Shown here: piece after piece, positions 10,026-20,315 of the stretch
Layout of the letters: each line of letters starts with the position of its first letter
Numbering within the stretch: the first letter of the stretch is position 1
Source: Spongospora subterranea
Taxonomy: Eukaryota; Endomyxa; Phytomyxea; Plasmodiophorida; Plasmodiophoridae
Reading direction: 5' to 3'
Assembly (NCBI GenBank): GCA_900404475.1
Contig: OUQQ01000194.1
Location: 1-30,801, forward strand
Length of the DNA: 30,801 nt
The notes under the pieces: model-generated
Databases searched by the model: none
What the model saw: the letters and a program-made list of their open reading frames with translations, nothing else
Told to the model about the DNA's origin: nothing
Position numbers and translations under genes: made by a program

Positions 10026-10140
10026 TGTAGAAATTTATCAGCAATATATAACGGTTGGCTCCAGTCGCGGGTACGACCGTCGAGCAGATACCCGCTCTTC
10101 TATCTTTTTGGATGTTAATACATTATTGCATATGTCAATC
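10026..10140 (+). repeat. copia 5' LTR
   Basis: Starts TGTAGA and aligns along its length with 16033-16142. Shared blocks include gtcgagcagata, ccgctcttctatcttt and gcatatgtcaat. There are about a dozen substitutions and two small gaps, so identity is roughly 89%. This points to an old insertion or separately decaying ends. Confidence 0.8.
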
Positions 10141-10359
10141 GATTAAGAGTCCCGACTCTCTACCGATAGGCAGACATCAGTGGCAGAGGTCCAGGAGACG
10201 TAGCCGTCCCTGACAGATTCAGATCTAGATGCTGCGATTACTCTGTTAGAGCGACAAGCCAAGCTGAGGAAGCAGGCACTGCCAAAATTGAAATGATGCA
10301 CAATCCACCGAGAAGAGTATCGAGTGTGACCTTGGGAAGAGTATTGGGGATCACGATCG

Positions 10360-11240
10360 AATACACACACCGGTGTTCGACGGCAAGGACAAAAGTTTCC
10401 ATTTCTGGCTGAAGAACGCAGCCACTTACCTACATGTTAAGGGGCTCGGCGAGATGGTCGGGATCGATAAGGCTGGCACACCAACACCTACTGATCCCCT
10501 CACTGCAGTACCAACAAGAGTCTTTGTCAAATTAGACTTTACAAGCACTAACACTGATTCGACTAAACCTAATTACAGAGAAAACCCGAAGGGATAATAA
10601 TTGGATCGGCACTACGAGGAGAGGACAATCTCTATACCATACCAAGCAAATGCAAACGATATACCGGCAATGACCACACTAACGGGTGCATTCTTCTCAT
10701 CCCAATTCGTCAAAAGTGTTTCGCTGCAGATGTGGCATTCAAGGACGTTTCATACAAATTATCAGGATCTCCGACGCATGGTCAAGGAAAAACGTATTGT
10801 AGTCACGAAGAGGATACCATGGATGTGAGATTAGGGAATGTTCTGGATGTTATCAAGGTAAAATGACAAGTGGTCACGTCCCCAAGGCAAGCAAATCTAA
10901 AACGACAAGACAACTAGAAATAGTTTCAACCGACGTCAAAGGTATGGACCCAACACCCGGAATTCACGACAATGCGAGGTATATCATCACCTTTGTCGAC
11001 CAGCACACCCGCTTCTTACGCGTCCATTTTCTCAAACACAGACACGAGGGCATTGTCGGCCCTCACGCGCTTCCAGCAAGAGCCGAACGTCGAAAACGGA
11101 AATAAATATCGCAATATCACAAAGTAATTGACAATGCAGGAGAGTACCGATCGAAAGAGTGCAGACAATATTATACTGACAACGGAATCATCCATCGAAC
11201 GAACGTTGCGTACGATCCAGAAAGAGTATTCGAGATAACC
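10360..11240 (+). pseudogene. copia gag to integrase remnant
   Basis: Pieces in several frames. A gag start reads VFDGKDKSFHFWLKNAATYL at about 10374-10433. The GAG-pre-integrase block WHSRTFHTNYQDLRRMVKE lies at about 10735-10791. The integrase core has SKSKTTRQLEIVSTDVKGM (first catalytic Asp, about 10881-10937), DNARYIITFVDQHTRFLRV and then NAGEYRSKECRQYYTDNGII, where the second catalytic Asp region is recognisable. Similarity stops at about 11240. The zinc knuckle and protease are not found. Frame changes and stops make it non-functional. Confidence 0.85.
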
Positions 11241-11303
11241 GATCTCGGTATTCCAACGCGGCTATAACCCATGATTTGTATTGATATCAATGTCACGTCA
11301 GCA

Positions 11304-12700
11304 TTAGGGTTGTTTTCGTTTGCTCCGCTGCTTCCGCCTGACCTGCGTACACCTCTTGTCTCCAGTTTTTGGCCGATCTTTAGTTCGAACTCGCAATGGA
11401 TTGCGTATTGGAAGATCTTCATCTTGGCAAGATTGCATCAAGCTCTGCGATCGTTGTACTGCCTAGCTGGTCGACATCAGCACTGATTTCAGCATAATGT
11501 ATGTGGCCTCGTTTGAAGCGCAACGAACTATCAGTGCCTTGAAAAATTGCAGACAATTCGCCGATTCGATCATCCTCGGTGATTATTGAACTTTCATTAA
11601 GCGACACACCAAATCTGGATAATTTCGGGTCCACACGCAAGGTCGACGCTGACTCCCTGACGCGACTTACAAGCATTATCCATTTGCCATCTAGGATTGA
11701 TGAGCTCAAGCGGACATGACATCTGATTGACGTGATCGGAATGCACATAGAATATGACGGCAGACGACACCGTGCCAGATCGGTTTCCTGCATCAGCACC
11801 AAGTTAGCGAAACGTCGCCTACATCAACAGAAACAGATCTATGCTTGTCAGGCAACCTGTGATGGCAGACTTGGAACGTGTTTCCCTTTGCTGGTACAGG
11901 AGAGCACATGAACGACAATGACAATAACGAGTCAGTTTTCACAAGTGACCCTGCAAACGAAGTCAGGTGTCGAAGAGAATCATTATCAAGGGGATCCCCA
12001 GTGAAAGTCTGCAATATCGTTTTGACAGTCGACTTCAAGGTCCTTAATGCAGTACTTTTCTCAACAGCATCGAAACCGTCAATTATCCGAGTCAGAGATG
12101 AACTGCTCATCAACGATGATTTTATCTGGCAGTTCACTTGTTCTTGTCGTTGGGTCGATGATATTCCAGCAACGAAATTCCTATGAGTGTCGACAAAAGC
12201 CCATTTTTCTGGCGTGTTCTTTTTAGGAGCTGCAAGTATGATTTGGCATCCTGCCACCTGCGGTCCAGCATCGACATTTCGAGTTCATATTCTTTGGACA
12301 TCTTTGAATGATCCCACTCTCCAGATATCATCCAGAAAATCACTCAATTTCGTTCTCAAAACTCCAGCCAATGAACGAGTAATGTTTTGAGCAATGTGAA
12401 ATCTGCATTCTTCTGATTATCGAGGCGATAGACCTGTCTAATTCTGCCATTGGAAGCCAGTCGTAAAGGCTCAAGGCAGACGGCGACACACCAGGGCTAA
12501 TGCCTCAACACGTTCGATTCTGCTCCCGCTTGTGGTGACAATGTATTCCGGTAGTCGGAATCCACTTGACAGCAGCGTCAATTGTTGAATTGTAAAGCGA
12601 AGTCGTACTAATGAGGTGTTATCGTCTAGACCCACATGGAATCCTTCCGATGACGGGATAGGAAGATTGAAGGGCGTTCTTAAACGAAACAAGTTGTTTC
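11304..12700 (-). pseudogene. second MULE transposase, frameshifted
   Basis: Reading down the minus strand: FHVGLDDNTSLVRLRF (about 12640), a region ending CRFHIAQNITRSLAGVL (about 12400-12350), SKEYELEMSMLDRRWQDAKS (near 12285-12230), then WAFVDTHRNFVAGISSTQRQ (near 12200-12140). It continues QVNCQIKSSLMSSSSLTRII and a SWIM-like tail. The C-terminus RNPLRVRTKDRPKTGDKR ends at TAA 11306-11304. These blocks follow the order of MULE/ZSWIM transposases, and the first element at 2450-4239 is related but not identical. At least one frameshift near 12230 and others upstream break it. It lies exactly where the copia integrase stops and points away from the secreted-protein gene at 12989. Confidence 0.75.
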
Positions 12701-12988
12701 GAGATGACTATCCTCCATCATTTGGTCTCAAAAAACAGATTGAACCAAACATGGCAGGTCGAATGTCCCTCTTTCCTAAAACGTTGGCTTCGATAAGCAG
12801 CCAAAACGTTCTGGAGCATGTGGTAGAACAGCGGACCTATCAAATGCAGAACTAAATCACAACAGGAAAGTTTGAATATATGGAAGAAGAGAATCCGTGT
12901 ACGAAACCCAAAACCGCTCCTCTCACGTTTGACTCTGAATTCATCCTTGGCACTTGGCGAACCGCGCTACTGTTGCGCCATTCCTCCA

Positions 12989-15278
12989 ATGCGTGTCCTC
13001 AACTTGTTCGGATTGCTTGTTGTGGTGACCGGACCGACCCGATCTGCGACAACCGAACCTGGTCATGGTTGGGGCGAACCGCTTGGCTCAGGTCAGGTCA
13101 ATGCCGCCACAACAATCGCCTCCTCAACTTTCTCGGTACGGATGACGGAATGTCGCCCCAAATAATCGCCTAAATTCTGAGGTCATTGGTCCTTGCAGGA
13201 CGCCATGCCGCCGTCGCAGGAGTGGGCAATGCGCCATGACGAGACCCAAGATTTACACTTTTTATGCCAGGAGTCGATATGGGAGTCATATTGGCAGCAA
13301 AGCGATTCCCTGTTGGCGTTTAAGGGTGCCAATATCAATCGTGCCGACCCGTTTGGTGACAGTTCTTGGATGAATGTAGTCGTTCAGTTCATCTTCATAT
13401 AGTGATTCGGGTTGTTAACTGTTTTTTTAGGAATGGTACTCGAGCCCCGGTTCGCAATTTGACGCGTCCCATATCAGTATCGATTCTCAACAATTGAGCC
13501 AAGAGCGCGAGAACCTCGATTGCCTTATCGATTCGAATCGAGTTCCAATTGATTCGGAAAATTTACCGTCAAAAGACTTTCTCGAGAAGCTCGTTCCCGA
13601 TAACAGAAACGCCCACCAGTTTGGTGACAGTTCTACCGAAAACTTCGCTGTTCAGTTCAAGTCCAACTTGTATTTCGGTTTGCTAAGTTCGTGTTAGGGT
13701 TGGAACCCGAGCACGAGTTCGAACCGTGATGCGTCCCGTATCAGTATTGATGGTCAACAGTCAATTGGAAGCAAAGAGGGCGAAACTTTCGATTGCCGCA
13801 TCGAAAAAGCGATCAAATCGGAATTCCAGCCTGTTGACATTCGTGAAACTTTCGTTCCAGTAAGCGATTGTCGAGAATCGTGATCACCAATATCTGCTTA
13901 TGGAGTGCTAGGAAAGATTTCCGGAACAGCCTTTTAGAACGGTTCAGTTTCGTAATTCCAAGTTCTTGCTGGAAATGAAAATGCTCTGTCCGATCTTAAA
14001 CTGGGACCTGGATGAGGTCAAAGACTATGATAGCCTCTGTGTGTTTCTGGTCAGAACTCTGGTTCCCCGCTCTGTCTGCGGTTTGATGATCACAAACGGT
14101 ATCGTCTGCCTTTAGGGAAAGGAGACGAATCCAGAACAGGTCGAGTTTCTCGACAGAGTCGCCATGACGAAACACATAATGGACCTACTGTTGCACGGGA
14201 AGTCGCCGCGGGATAAGGTTGAGGTCGGACAAAACAACATCGATGTTCCTGACACTAAGCTAATTTCCAAGGCAACCAGCACCCTGGGAAAACTGATCCT
14301 AATTTCGAATTTTGTTTTAAAACTGGTCTCTTGCAGAAGATCGCTCCGCAGTATCAAACGTAATTTGGTTCACTGTCTCAAGCACACTTGTATCCCCGTC
14401 CTTCAATGTCTCGTGAAATGTTGTGGCAAAGACATGGACCTGTTCGAGACACGTTGGGGAACGCGTTTCCTGCACCGTCATTTTGGATTGAAATTTTGCC
14501 CCGGTCGTGGGTCAATTCATGACACCTGCGGTTATTACATGACGCAAATCGTCAGAAACCCTGACAACATGTATTCATTCGCCTTTTTTTAGAAACACTG
14601 ATGAACATTTGTGCTTTCAGAGACAGCATCCCCGGTTTATTGGATCTCAAAGATCTTATTGCTGCTGATTCAAAGTCGAAAACCGCTGAAGAAAAACTCA
14701 AATTCTGTTGCGAATTCTACGAGAAATACCGATCAAGTGGTCCCGAGGCTCAACAGCGTCTCCGACCATATTATAACAAGTCTCTGAGACCCATCTGGGG
14801 GTGCTTTGTTTATCACTGTGGCCAAGATACAAGTAAGTGGATTCGAAAATGGGGCCCTGAATTCAAACATGTTGAATTCGGCAGGCGGAAATGTCAGGGA
14901 TTGGAGTCCCTTGATTGCGCATCGGACGAGCAACCATTCGATATTCCAGCAAGATTTGATCTTCGCAATATATCAACCCGAGAACTCCTCCCAGCACTTA
15001 TCAAAATTCTCGAACAGTATGATCAGTTCGTGATTGCGAAGACATCATCAATGAGACCGCCTCATCCGGATTTATCCACTTTCATCAGAATCTGTCGTCC
15101 TATCACCGATTGTTTACGTCGTCATTGCGCTGGAAGTGTTCAGGAATTTGTCCGGAAATGGGGAGAATTTGTACCCTACACCAAGTTCAGTCGCGATTGC
15201 TGTCCTGGAGCAGACACACAGGAATCTGATATCTGTCAATATGATTCTCGGTCATCCCAAGGTTTGACCCTCCAATGA
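12989..15278 (+). CDS. secreted modular cysteine protein, unknown family
   Basis: Seven exons give about 653 residues: 12989-13135, 13199-13381, 13431-13649, 13698-13859, 13912-14049, 14116-14570 and 14621-15278. Introns are 48-66 nt and phases agree throughout. An alternative donor at 14062 would lengthen exon 5 by 12 bases. The start is the first ATG of its frame and opens a clear signal peptide, MRVLNLFGLLVVVTG, so the protein is probably secreted. Exons 3 and 4 are tandem duplicates ([E/G]W..., DAS-x-ISID-x-QQ). Exons 6-7 carry three 33-residue modules with identical spacing: C-x4-C-[GA]-x5-[FW]-x2-[RK]-W-G-x7-F-x4-C-x-G. No membrane anchor is seen. I recognise no family; an adhesin, wall protein or effector role is only a guess. 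It lies between a MULE transposase and the right half of a copia element. Confidence 0.75.
13382..13859 (+). repeat. duplicated exon-intron unit in the secreted gene
   Basis: Exon 3 (13431-13649) and exon 4 (13698-13859) start with related DNA and protein. The first reads W-Y-S-S-P-G-S-Q-F-DAS-H-ISID-S-QQ and the second W-N-P-S-T-S-S-N-R-DAS-R-ISID-G-QQ. The introns before them begin with the same word gttcagttca and are 49 and 48 nt. The exon ends before the introns also match (tttggtgacagttct in both). The duplicated unit therefore spans an intron boundary and was copied as genomic DNA, not through a spliced transcript. Confidence 0.75.
14407..15209 (+). repeat. three 33-residue C/WG/C modules
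   Basis: Modules at 14407-14505, 14802-14900 and 15111-15209 each encode exactly 33 residues with invariant spacing. Fixed positions are C1, C6, aromatic 13, R/K16, W17, G18, F26, C31 and G33. Residue 7 is G, G and A. The copies share few other residues, so the fixed positions are probably structural. The spacers between modules are about 99 and 70 residues and are not similar to each other. Confidence 0.85.
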
Positions 15279-15424
15279 CTCAGCAAACAAGGGGATGAAG
15301 TCAAACAAATAAACCTAATGGCCTTAGGGGTAGTTTCACAAGGTTTAAAGGATTGTTCTCTTGTATTCATATCAACGTTTTTCGGTATAATTCCGTTGGA
15401 TTCTGGTCAGCATTGGCGGAGACA

Positions 15425-16030
15425 CAAGCGGATTTGTCAACATCGACTACGACGCTGGCACAGTCGCCATCGATCAATCCACTTATATACAGGAGCTCGT
15501 GTCGTCATTCAACATGACCCAATCTAAGCAAATGAACACCCTTCATGAACCAGGCGTTCACCTCACCGAGACCAAGTGTCCGAATACTGCATCTGTCCGA
15601 CAAGATATGTTCTCCATCCCGTATGGGAACCTGGTCGGATGCTCTGCGAGAACAGGCCCAGATATTTTCAAACAGCTGTCTGGCTCACCTATATGTTGGA
15701 AAAGCAAACGGCAAAAGAGAGTAGCGATCTCCTCTGTCCATGGTGAGTACATCACCTTGTAGGATACCGTTAGAGAGATAGTTTGGCTAAGACAACTAAC
15801 GATCGAACTACATTATCACGAGCCTGGACCAACCTTAGTTTATGGTGACAATCAAGGGTGTCTTTCTATATCGCCCAACCTGCGGACGGATTCCAGGACA
15901 AAGCACATTGACATCAAGTACCATTACAAACGGCAACAAGTTGTGAAGGAGATCATCGATTTGAGATACTGCCCCACAAAGGAGATGGTGTCGAAATTCG
16001 GTGGGTATCACCGATAAACTTTCGAGGGGA
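15425..16030 (+). pseudogene. copia reverse transcriptase end and RNase H remnant
   Basis: The piece starts with the end of reverse transcriptase (DAGTVAIDQSTYIQELVSSF, near 15450-15510), then MTQSKQMNT and IPYGNLVGC. An internal deletion joins NLVGC to the RNase H block LSGSPICWKSKRQKRVAISS (about 15678-15737). This continues VREIVWLRQL, YGDNQGCLSISPN, SRTKHIDIKYHY and LRYCPTKEMV, the standard copia RNase H C-terminus. A stop at 15760-15762 and frame changes make it dead. The 3' LTR begins immediately after. Confidence 0.9.
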
Positions 16031-16032
16031 AC

Positions 16033-16142
16033 TGTAGATATTTATCAACAATAACGGTTGGGTCCAGTCGCCGTACGACAGTCGAGCAGATAACCGCTCT
16101 TCTATCTTTGTGGATGTCAATGCATTACCGCATATGTCAATT
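16033..16142 (+). repeat. copia 3' LTR
   Basis: Starts TGTAGATATTTATCA and matches the 5' copy at 10026-10140. It is five bases shorter, mainly because of a four-base gap in the tata stretch. It directly follows the RNase H remnant, as expected for a 3' LTR, and is followed by gattc, which also stands before the 5' LTR. Confidence 0.8.
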
Positions 16143-16147
16143 GATTC

Positions 16148-16695
16148 GGCACTGACTTTCGACAACGATAATCGGAATGTTTTTTCAGGAATACACCAGA
16201 GCGCGACGCGAAATGGTGTCGCTATTCTCCATCGCGCTGGGCGAACCAGAATCATCCTAAACCTCTGCCATGTCGAATATATCGCCCAAGTTCCCGACAA
16301 ACGCGATCCTGAGCGGGTGGCGAAGATTGCCTTGTTCGTTGGATTGCGATTGCGCTGAACCGGTTGCTCGAACCGCTTGATTTGGGCGGTGTCAAACTGG
16401 GATTGGAACAAGATTGGTGAACCCTAACTCGCTGTCTGCCCACAAATGTGCCATCATCGACGTTTCGAGACGTCCAAACCTGGATTCGTCTTTCTAAGAA
16501 AAACTGCTGATACAGAATACAACCTTTTATCGGTTTGGTCATCGGTGATTAGCATTGCAATTCTAGGTGCTGTGGGTTCATAACGCAGTTCTGGTAGAGA
16601 AAACACGTTGGTTTGTGTATTGAGATCATAAAGCGACAAGAATGTAAACAAACAGCACAGGACAGGTATTTGGTTAAGATGAACCCTGGGAGTAT
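16148..16695. other. intergenic, 3' flank of the coiled-coil gene
   Basis: No recognised protein. Open frames occur on both strands without domains. It contains the 3' flank of the minus-strand gene that ends at 16696 and, if the copia edges are right, the far half of the pre-insertion site. Confidence 0.35.
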
Positions 16696-18616
16696 TTACA
16701 TTTGACTGAATATGTCTGCGACTTGCTGAGGGGACAACGCCCGATCGTAGCGGCGGAAGTCCTGGAAGTTGGCCGGTAGCGGCGTGTAGCCACGTCCGTT
16801 GACCCAGATACCGGTGGCGGCGTACTTGGTCGGGTTGCCATGGAATCCGGTGTAGACCTGGGACGCCACCGTGCCGTCGGCCTCCTTCAGGTAGAACGAC
16901 ACCGTCTGGTCGTTGGCGTTGGCGACGAAGGCGATCGTGTTCCACTTGCCGATCTGGCTCTGACGAGAGCGGGTGAAGAAGCGGTACCAGTACGATTGGC
17001 TCCATGGGAGGCCGTCCTGGCAGACGTCGATCTCGAACAGGTCGTTGACCAGGTAGAGGGCGGCCTGGTCGGGGAACGGGAAGTTGTCACCGACGTTGAC
17101 GACGTTGAACAAGTTGTTCCAGCCGTTGGCGGTCTCCAGCTGTTGGAATTTGAACACGTACGCGAAGCTGTTGGCGTTGAACGACGACTGGGGAACCACG
17201 CCAACATCGACACGACGTCCCATCTGGGTGCCAACCTGGTCGGGGATCAACTGGAAGTAGTCGAGTTTCTGCTCCGGTTGCGGCTTCGGCGCGCATTTGC
17301 CTTCGTCCGAGCAGACCTGGCCGCCGTCGCAGTGGGCGTCGTACAGACAGCGGGCGCAATCGGGCGATCCTGGGTGGCAGTTGTTGCCTGGCGTCATTCC
17401 TTGGACGTGGTCCTAAACAGAAACGCAGAAAAACGATCAGCAATCGTTGGCGACAACAACAAAACCGAGGGTGGGATTGACATACCGCGACGTATTGACG
17501 GATCTCCTCCAGGTTGTCCAGATCGACCTTGCATTGGCCTTGCTTGTTGCTGTGCGAGGTTTGGGCGTCGGCGATCTGGTTCTGGAGCGACGTGATGACC
17601 TGGTTGAAGTTGTCGATCTGGGCCTGGACTTGACCCTCGCTGTCCTCGGCGTCGGCCAGGTCGGACTGCAGCTTGGACAATTGGGTCTGGGTGTCGCCGA
17701 TCTGCTGCTGGAACGAGACGATGTCGTCTTTGGCGCCCTGGATCAGGGCCTCGATACCGGGCACGATCTCGTTGTCGAACTTGTTCTGCAGGTTCTGCTC
17801 TTCCTGCGTGTACAGGTCGAGACTCGCCTGAACGCCGTCGATGATCGTCCCGATCATCTGGAGCAGCTTCGCCTTGATCTGGGCCTTGTCCTGCGGGTCC
17901 TTGTTCTTGATCTCGTTCAGCGTGCGCTTGACGCTGTCGACCAGGCGCGCCACCGACGAGCTCTTCCTCTTGTGCAGGACCGAGAACTTCTTGACCAGCG
18001 CCTGGAACTTCTTCACGACCAGCTCGTTCGACTCAACATTCAGGTCCTCGACCAGCTGTCGCAGCCCATCCAGGTCGACCAGCGCCGATTTGTGCTGGGC
18101 GATGATCTCGTCGTTGTGCTGTTTGGTCTTGGCGCGCAAGTCGGTGGCGTCTTGGAGCTGCTGCTCGAACGTGGCCTGCGAGTTCTCGGCCTCCGACAGC
18201 TTTTCCTGGAGCTCGGAGACGTCGTTGTTGAGGCCACCGATCTGTCCCTGCAGCGACGCGATCTCGGTCTGCAATTCGGCCAATCGTTCCTGTTGGTTGC
18301 CCAGCGAGGTCTGGTCGTCTTGCAGCTCCGACTGTTTCTGCTCAATCCAGTTCGCAAAGCTCTGCGACTCCAGATTGCACTCGGCGATGATCTCCTTCTG
18401 CAAGCTGTCAATCTCGTCCATCAACCGGTCCTTGGGCGACGACAGGTCGACCAGCGCCTGGATCTCCGACTTATCCATGAACCGCCCCGCGATCTTATTC
18501 AGGTCCTTCTCCATCTTCTTGCTCAGCGACACGTCCTTGGCGACGGCCGCCTTCTGGCGGGCGTCGGCGACGACGCCCAAGGCGATGACAAATGCGATGA
18601 TGACAAACCGAGACAT
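16696..18616 (-). CDS. secreted coiled-coil protein with C-terminal LamG-like domain
   Basis: Two exons, 18616-17486 and 17412-16696, with a 73-nt phase-0 intron, give 615 residues. Residues 1-20 (MSRFVIIAFVIALGVVADA) are a signal peptide. Residues about 25-375 are almost entirely heptad-rich coiled coil (for example LQTEIASLQGQIGGLNNDV). A short cysteine-rich stretch (about 386-412, containing CARCLYDAHCDGGQVCSDEG) leads into a concanavalin-like/laminin G type domain. That domain has VFKFQQLETANGWNNLFNVV, GKWNTIAFVANANDQTVSFY and the typical ending FRRYDRALSPQQVADIF. LamG-like domains usually bind carbohydrate or protein outside the cell. No C-terminal membrane anchor is seen. Coding DNA looks distinctly GC-rich compared with the flanks. 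The combination suggests a structural or surface protein of the secretory pathway; its role is unknown. Confidence 0.9.
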
Positions 18617-18982
18617 TTTCGATTATGAGTTAGCTCGCCCCCAACTCCATCGCTTTTGTATCCCGTTGGAGTACCAGGCGATCGCGCCGATCCGTCATGA
18701 CGACCTGGGTACGCCGCGTGATCGACAGGCGTCGGGGTCGCGATCGAGTACCGACCATGATCGAACCTGGCTGCAATTTGGCGTACCGTGCAGCTTCGGG
18801 GAACTGGCCGAGCGTCCCCCCGACCGACCGACACTCGGGAGCTGTCTGGATGAGGGCGGACGACGATGTGGATCAGCGCTATATCGACGCCACCTCACTG
18901 ACATGTTTCTGGAAAAAAACCATTGAATGAAAAACTGATCTGGTAAAATATTAACGTTTTAGTATTTGTGTTGTGCGGAAAA
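18617..18982. other. intergenic, upstream of the coiled-coil gene
   Basis: Separates the GAS41-like stop from the coiled-coil gene start, both on the minus strand, and must hold the latter's promoter. It is GC-rich in places, with overlapping open frames on both strands that show no domain. No certain regulatory motif was recognised. Confidence 0.4.
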
Positions 18983-19889
18983 TTAGGGCTCCTTCTTCTT
19001 GGACGACGCGATCAGCTTACGGTATCGTAGCCCTTCGTAGTGCGTCTTGTCGAACCGTTTCTTCAGCTCCTGGATTGCGTTTAGCACGTTCAGGTGGCAC
19101 TGGGCCAGTTTCCCGATCTCGTTCTTCTCGTCGATGACGAACTGTTCCAGATTGTCTGAGCACAGTCGACGACGTGTCAGCTAAGAACGATCGGAAAATG
19201 CGGATCAATCAGGCGGTTTTACAGGCGAACGGGTTAAGCTGTGAGTCGTCAACAGGAACGGGGGTCTGAGCCAGGCGCAGCGCCATGCTCTCCGATGGAT
19301 CCGAGAACACGAACTCGTCGTAGAATTCGGTCAGGACTGGCTTCTTCACTGACAACAGACCTGAACACCAGATCAGACGACCAGAACGAAATCGCGCGAA
19401 ACGACGTTGAGAGAAACCGGAAGGATGAAACAGGTTGATTGGATGTGAAAACTCAACGTGCCCTTCAGATCGATCGTGGAAATAGACTTTAACTGTGGCG
19501 ACAAACTCTCCCCACTGAATATCAAGGTCTCAAGGTCAGAGGGTTTGTAAAAAACCGAACGCAAACCAAACATACACCGAATTCCGTCACCTCATATGGG
19601 GGTTTGTCGAGCACTGGGAACGCCATCTCAGACGATGATGGCGAAACTCATGGGAAATAAACCAACCTCTTGTTGAGCACGGGAAACTTTCGTGAAGCTG
19701 GACCACGACCTGGCGAACGATCGTGGACAGGTCGTCGTCCGGCGTCAGCCCTCGCACGTAGATGGTCCACTTGTGGGAGTTGGCCGAATCGGCATCGGGG
19801 CCGAGCCAATAGGCCAGACTGCCATGGACGAAGGGCCTGGCGATCACCCGGTGGGCCGGAGCCACCGCCACCGACGCGTCGTCGACCAT
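18983..19889 (-). CDS. YEATS4: YEATS-domain protein, GAS41/YEATS4 type
   Basis: Five exons, 19889-19667, 19613-19576, 19514-19418, 19360-19223 and 19155-18983, splice in frame to 222 residues; human GAS41 is of similar length. Introns are 53-67 nt. The YEATS fold shows ARPFVHGSLAYWLG, SHKWTIYVRG, LHESFP, KPPYEVTEFGWGEF, the HPINLFHPSG strand and TEFYDEFVFSDP. A C-terminal helix (NLEQFVIDEKNEIGKL, AIQELKKRF) matches the coiled coil that docks into chromatin complexes. The domain reads acylated histone lysines in SWR1/NuA4-type complexes in the nucleus. By alignment the acyl-lysine pocket keeps His66, Ser68 and Trp88, while the human cage Tyr74 is Phe69. The start ATG is well placed just before the domain. 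Exon 2 is only 38 bases. Confidence 0.95.
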
Positions 19890-20315
19890 GGTTTAGGGAA
19901 GCCAGCCGGACCAAGGTCTGCGCCGGCTTCGGGAAAACGGGCGAGGGAGCCAAGGGTGCCAACTCCGTGCCGCCAAGGTCGTCGGCAATACGATCACGTT
20001 TCGTCACTGGTGATCGCAACGTTAACGACACTGTGTTCAACGGTATCCCGTTTCAGTTCCGGCTCATGATCTTGAGATTGTGTTGATAGAACGTTTTTGA
20101 CTTTCCGGGATCGACGTCTTCGCTGCTGAAGAGGCGTTGCGAAGTCGTGTCGATGTTGGGGTCCGTATTCGATGATTTATAGGGTTTCCCTTCAAACACA
20201 AGCAGAATTGGGTGAACAAGGACGCTTTGCTATGTAACTAGGTAAAACTTCAACGGTTTATATACAGTTGCGTTATTCTTGATGGCACGAATGTTATGTT
20301 GAATATCCCATGGGA
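19890..20315. other. intergenic, GAS41 promoter side
   Basis: Lies between the YEATS4-like start and the stop of the chitin-binding gene (both minus strand). No domain-bearing frame and no clear promoter motif were found. The first ~150 bases are GC-rich. Confidence 0.4.

Larger units (their letters stand above)
10026..16142 (+). mobile_element. Ty1/copia retrotransposon, split and decayed
   Basis: Two direct LTR copies (10026-10140 and 16033-16142) bound a copia order of gag, GAG-pre-integrase and integrase (10360-11240), then the end of reverse transcriptase and RNase H (15425-15990). The two halves are collinear and in the same orientation. Most of integrase and reverse transcriptase is missing between them. 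In its place are a minus-strand MULE transposase and a plus-strand multi-exon gene. A five-base direct repeat, gattc, flanks the element at 10021-10025 and 16143-16147, the size expected for copia target duplications. The LTR 3' ends read caatc/caatt rather than the usual CA, so the exact edges are tentative. Confidence 0.8.

Noticed and set aside
12880..13173. 97-codon plus frame overlapping the start of the secreted gene
   Set aside because: Its shifted frame lacks the signal peptide and does not continue into the downstream exons.
17447..18926. Long plus-strand open frames opposite the coiled-coil gene
   Set aside because: They are antisense to a clearly supported coding exon; their Leu/Val/Asp-rich composition is the mirror of the coiled-coil codons in GC-rich DNA.
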